From Flavobacteriaceae bacterium S0862 (lineage in GTDB: Bacteria > Bacteroidota > Bacteroidia > Flavobacteriales > Flavobacteriaceae): a stretch of 64,000 nt of DNA. The DNA lies in the NCBI GenBank assembly GCA_023015825.1, contig JALKAW010000001.1, positions 620,001 through 684,000 on the forward strand, given 5' to 3'. A model generated the notes under the pieces. The model had not been told where the DNA came from and searched no databases. It worked only from the letters and a program-made list of their open reading frames with translations. Below are positions 61,392 through 64,000 of the stretch, piece by piece. The number at the start of each line of letters is the position of its first letter. Positions within the stretch are counted from its first letter, which is position 1. The translations under genes were made by a program, and so were the position numbers.

Positions 61392-62237
61392 ATGGTAAAT
61401 ACTAACGGAAATATATTGAATGAGGCAGATGCTAGTTTGCCTGTGAATAATAGAGGTTTCAATTATGGAGATGCTGTTTTTGAAACTATTAAAGTATCAC
61501 ATTCTAAAATTTTATTTTGGGAAGATCATTATTTTAGGTTAATGGCCTCAATGCGAATTTTAAGAATGGAAATACCAATGAGCTTTACATTAGAGTTCCT
61601 TGAAAAGGAAATTCTTAAACTTGTTGAACATAATAATCAACTAAAGGAATCTGTAAGGGTTAAATTAATTGTATTTAGAGATGGTGAAGGTTTGTATACG
61701 CCAAAGACCAGCGAAGTTTCATTTTTAATTAGTTCTAAGACATTGCAAAATGATTTTTATGAACTTAATGATAATGAATACAGAGTAGACTTGTATAAAG
61801 ACCATTATTTATCACCTAGTTTGTTGTCAACAATAAAAAGTAATAATAGGCTTATTAATGTTATTGGAGGTATATATGCTAGCGAAAATGGATTACAAAA
61901 TTGCTTGTTGTTAAATACAGATAAACATGTTGTTGAAGCATTAAATTCAAATATATTTTTAGTAAAAGAGCAAATTGTTAAAACACCACCGCTAACTGAT
62001 GGATGTATTAAAGGAGTTATGAGAAAACAAATCATAGAAATTATCGAACTCATACCTGAATATACTATTGAGGAAGCATCCATCTCACCTTTTGAATTAC
62101 AAAAAGCAGATGAGTTATTTTTAACAAATATAATTTCTGGGATACAACCTATTACTAATTACAGGAAAAAACAGTTCACAATAGATTTTTCAAAAAATTT
62201 GTTAGCAAAATTGAATGTAACAGTAAGGTTGACCTAG
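61392..62237 (+). CDS. class IV aminotransferase (branched-chain amino acid or aminodeoxychorismate type)
   Basis: 281 residues from ATG 61392; a longer frame starting at a TTG lies in the promoter-terminator region and is not used. N-terminal VNTNGNILNEADASLPVNNRG, then FNYGDAVFETIKV, a Ser/Asn-rich TIKSNNRLINVIGGIYAS segment with the probable PLP region, and LLLNTDKHVVEALNSNIFLV and LTNIISGIQPI, all in the class IV fold. The substrate (branched-chain acids or ADC) is uncertain. It is convergent with YqgE (4-base overlap). Confidence 0.85.
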   Translation: MVNTNGNILNEADASLPVNNRGFNYGDAVFETIKVSHSKILFWEDHYFRLMASMRILRMEIPMSFTLEFLEKEILKLVEHNNQLKESVRVKLIVFRDGEGLYTPKTSEVSFLISSKTLQNDFYELNDNEYRVDLYKDHYLSPSLLSTIKSNNRLINVIGGIYASENGLQNCLLLNTDKHVVEALNSNIFLVKEQIVKTPPLTDGCIKGVMRKQIIEIIELIPEYTIEEASISPFELQKADELFLTNIISGIQPITNYRKKQFTIDFSKNLLAKLNVTVRLT

Positions 62238-62794
62238 TTGTAACTAGGGTCTTCGGGAGCGTTAGACCAAATACTGTATTCACCACCAAGTTCAAGCATT
62301 TTTTCTTTCCAAAAGTTCACATCATTCTTTTCAATAATAGATTTTTTATAAACATTGGTAGATACTATCCATGTGTTAGAAAGTAATTCGTTTACAAGTT
62401 GTTTGTTTTCCCAACCAGTATATCCTAGAAAGAATCTAATATCGTTAACGCTTAATGTGTTGCTGTTGATGAGTTCGGTAACTTTTTCAAAATCTCCACC
62501 CCAAAAAATACCATTAGATATTTCTATGCTATTTGGGATTAATTCAGGTATTTTATGAATAAAGTATAAGTTGTCTTGCTCAACAGGCCCACCATTATAT
62601 ATTTTGAAAGTGCCTTGGATTTCTGGAATTAAATCATTGATAGTATAATCTAAGGGTTTGTTTAAAATGAAGCCTATAGATCCTTGATCATTATGGTCGG
62701 CCAATAAAATTACCGATCTATTAAAAGAGACATCTCCTAGGATAGATGGTTCAGCAATGAGTAAATGGCCTTTTTTTGGGTTATGATTAACCAT
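62234..62794 (-). CDS. YqgE/AlgH-family protein
   Basis: 186 residues. HNPKKGHLLIAEPSILGDVSFNRSVILL, GSIGFILNKPLD, and YNGGPVEQDNLYFIH are the conserved family blocks, followed by FFLGYTGWENKQLVNELLSNTW. The fold is known from structures but the function is not. The pairing with a class IV aminotransferase and HU seems typical of this group of bacteria. Confidence 0.93.
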   Translation of the reverse strand: MVNHNPKKGHLLIAEPSILGDVSFNRSVILLADHNDQGSIGFILNKPLDYTINDLIPEIQGTFKIYNGGPVEQDNLYFIHKIPELIPNSIEISNGIFWGGDFEKVTELINSNTLSVNDIRFFLGYTGWENKQLVNELLSNTWIVSTNVYKKSIIEKNDVNFWKEKMLELGGEYSIWSNAPEDPSYN

Positions 62795-62866
62795 ATTTGC
62801 TAAGTTTATACTTACAATCTAATACATATTTATTTAATAAGCAACATTTTCTATAATTGATAAACT

Positions 62867-62896
62867 AAAAAAGGCTCGTTATATAACGAACCTTTT
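62867..62896 (-). terminator. terminator of the HU gene
   Basis: Inverted repeat AAAAGGCTCGTTA/TAACGAACCTTTT (one mismatched pair) with a T-run on the minus strand. Confidence 0.7.
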
Positions 62897-62919
62897 AATA
62901 TAAAACGTATGCTTACTTT

Positions 62920-63192
62920 TTAGTTTACAGCGTCACTTAAATCAGATCCAGCTTTAAACTTTACTACATTTTTAGCTTTGATTTTTATAGTTTTTCCTGT
63001 TTGTGGATTTCTTCCATCTCTAGCAGCTCTTCTTGTAACTGACCATGATCCAAAACCAACTAAAGAAACTCTGTTTCCTTTTTGTAATGCTCCTTCAATG
63101 TCAATTAATAGACCATCTAATGCTTTTTTAGCAGCAGCTTTAGTAATTCCAGCGTTCTCTGCCATTCCATTGATTAAATCTGTTTTGTTCAT
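62920..63192 (-). CDS. HU-family DNA-binding protein
   Basis: 90 residues, the standard HU length. MNKTDLINGMAENAGITKAAAKKALDG is the N-terminal helical part. VSLVGFGSWSVTRRAARDGRNPQTGKTIKIKA holds the beta-arm with the DNA-intercalating Pro in RNPQTG. HU bends DNA and compacts the nucleoid. Confidence 0.97.
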   Translation of the reverse strand: MNKTDLINGMAENAGITKAAAKKALDGLLIDIEGALQKGNRVSLVGFGSWSVTRRAARDGRNPQTGKTIKIKAKNVVKFKAGSDLSDAVN

Positions 63193-63248
63193 AAAATTAA
63201 GTTTTAAATTGTTTATTATTTGGGTTAACTTTTTTGTTAAATCCTACA

Positions 63249-63278
63249 CAAAATTATACGTAAAATCCATTCACACAA
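63249..63278 (-). promoter_or_regulatory. promoter of the HU gene
   Basis: On the minus strand TTG (63276-63278), a 19-base spacer and TAATTTTG (63249-63256) match the consensus, about 57 bases before the ATG. Confidence 0.75.
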
Positions 63279-63382
63279 GTAATAGCAAGGGAAATGCGTG
63301 TTTTTGTTGATAACTTAATGCAATTGTTAATAAAGACGAGCTTTTTTTGCTAATTTTTTAAATTATCAGCAATGATAAGGGT

Positions 63383-64000
63383 TTAGAGCATTTTAGCATC
63401 CTCATTAAATGAATATCCATTTAGTAGCGAAATGATATCCATTTTTCGCTTTCCGGGGAGTTTAATTTCCTTTAGAATAATATATCCTTTTTTTACTGCT
63501 ACTTTTACAGATTTTTTGGAAGTTATAATTTTTCCGATTTTATCATCGTGGTCTTCTTCTTGTTTTTCAACTTCATAAACCTTTACATTTAATTGTTCAT
63601 CACCATTTTTTAATAAACACCAGGCAGCTGGATATGGAGACAACCCTCTCACTTTGTTATAGATGTTATTGAGTGTGTCTGTCCAATCTATTTTACAGTT
63701 GTCCTTATTTAATTTATAAGCTGTTTTTATTTCAGCGTTTTTTGGTTGGGGAATCGTTTTAACGGACCCTTTTTTTATTAACTCGACAGTTTTGATAACT
63801 AAATCACTTCCTAAGTACATAAGTTTATCGTGTAACTCACCAGCTGTTTCATTTGGTAGAATGTTTACTTCTTCTTGTAAAATCATTTCTCCAGTATCAA
63901 TATGTTCATCTATAAAGAAAGTAGAAACACCTGTTATAGTTTCACCATTTATAATAGCCCAATTAATTGGTGCAGCCCCTCTATAATTTGGTAATAACGA
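63383..64000 (-). CDS. fmt: methionyl-tRNA formyltransferase, C-terminal part (start outside window)
   Basis: The frame stays open to the window end, so residues before SLLPNYRGAAPINWAIINGE are missing. The visible part has SLLPNYRGAAPINWAI, part of the formyl-THF/tRNA-binding catalytic fold with the conserved PxxRG, then GVSTFFIDEHIDTGEMILQ, and the C-terminal tRNA-binding domain (about the last 95 residues; INKVRGLSPYPAAWCLLKN-like). Fmt adds the formyl group to initiator Met-tRNA. The end is close to the HU promoter region. Confidence 0.95.
   Translation of the reverse strand, partial: SLLPNYRGAAPINWAIINGETITGVSTFFIDEHIDTGEMILQEEVNILPNETAGELHDKLMYLGSDLVIKTVELIKKGSVKTIPQPKNAEIKTAYKLNKDNCKIDWTDTLNNIYNKVRGLSPYPAAWCLLKNGDEQLNVKVYEVEKQEEDHDDKIGKIITSKKSVKVAVKKGYIILKEIKLPGKRKMDIISLLNGYSFNEDAKML

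Overview
The window is a chromosomal segment from a member of the Bacteroidota, almost certainly family Flavobacteriaceae. The evidence is a low-GC genome, proteins with type IX secretion (T9SS) C-terminal sorting domains, a 950-residue CarB, a hybrid two-component regulator with an AraC output domain, DUF4252 proteins, and promoters of the Bacteroidota type (TTG, 19-20 bases, TAnnTTTG) in front of many genes. I see no prophage, insertion sequence, CRISPR array or rRNA. The window is mostly core chromosome with small accessory islands and several decaying genes. Both ends cut a gene: a lytic transglycosylase at the left and fmt at the right.

Layout. 1-5.3 kb: transglycosylase tail, TPR membrane protein, rpmH (53 codons), carB and a T9SS cargo protein. 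5.3-12 kb (minus strand): a btuFCD-like ABC transporter, a ChaN-family protein and rmuC. Downstream of them, behind three evenly spaced palindromes, lies a SatD/DUF3307 pair. 12-14.3 kb: a cobalamin riboswitch followed by a BtuB-like TonB receptor, divergent from the ABC genes. 14.4-18.2 kb: an S41 peptidase lipoprotein, then an ECF sigma factor, a probable anti-sigma protein and two DUF4252 proteins. 18.3-29.7 kb: purB, a haem-binding protein, a glycosyltransferase, a cupin, a thioredoxin-fold protein, an XRE regulator with a membrane partner, a sirtuin, a TrmH-like methyltransferase, a frameshifted SRPBCC gene, and a DEAD-box helicase with a long structured leader.

29.9-35.9 kb (minus strand): rdgB, a hybrid two-component regulator and four small enzyme or lipoprotein genes. 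Three repeats phased at about 21 bp precede the first of these genes and are the best candidate site for the regulator. 36-40 kb: two exported enzymes with twin-arginine-like N-termini, an acyl-CoA ligase, a remnant of a sodium/alanine symporter, and a ribosome hibernation factor. 40-51.5 kb: a membrane-protein gene interrupted by TGA, rlmH, nadC, a BrkB-family protein, priA, a LytTR regulator, the rpsF-rpsR-rplI operon, a phosphodiesterase lipoprotein and hisS behind a palindrome-rich intergenic repeat. 51.6-59.8 kb: two large T9SS-exported proteins, an adhesin-like protein of 1798 residues and an M14 carboxypeptidase. 59.9-64 kb: a decayed alanine racemase, tRNA-Met, a START-like protein, a class IV aminotransferase, YqgE/AlgH, HU and fmt.

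The most interesting leads are the SatD/DUF3307 unit, whose SatD has a class III cyclase-like outline joined to a helix-turn-helix and sits behind a three-palindrome operator; the hybrid regulator with its phased repeats; and the cluster of degenerate genes (alr, symporter remnant, SRPBCC frameshift, membrane gene with TGA). Functional statements come from reading the sequence and knowledge of the families. No search was run.
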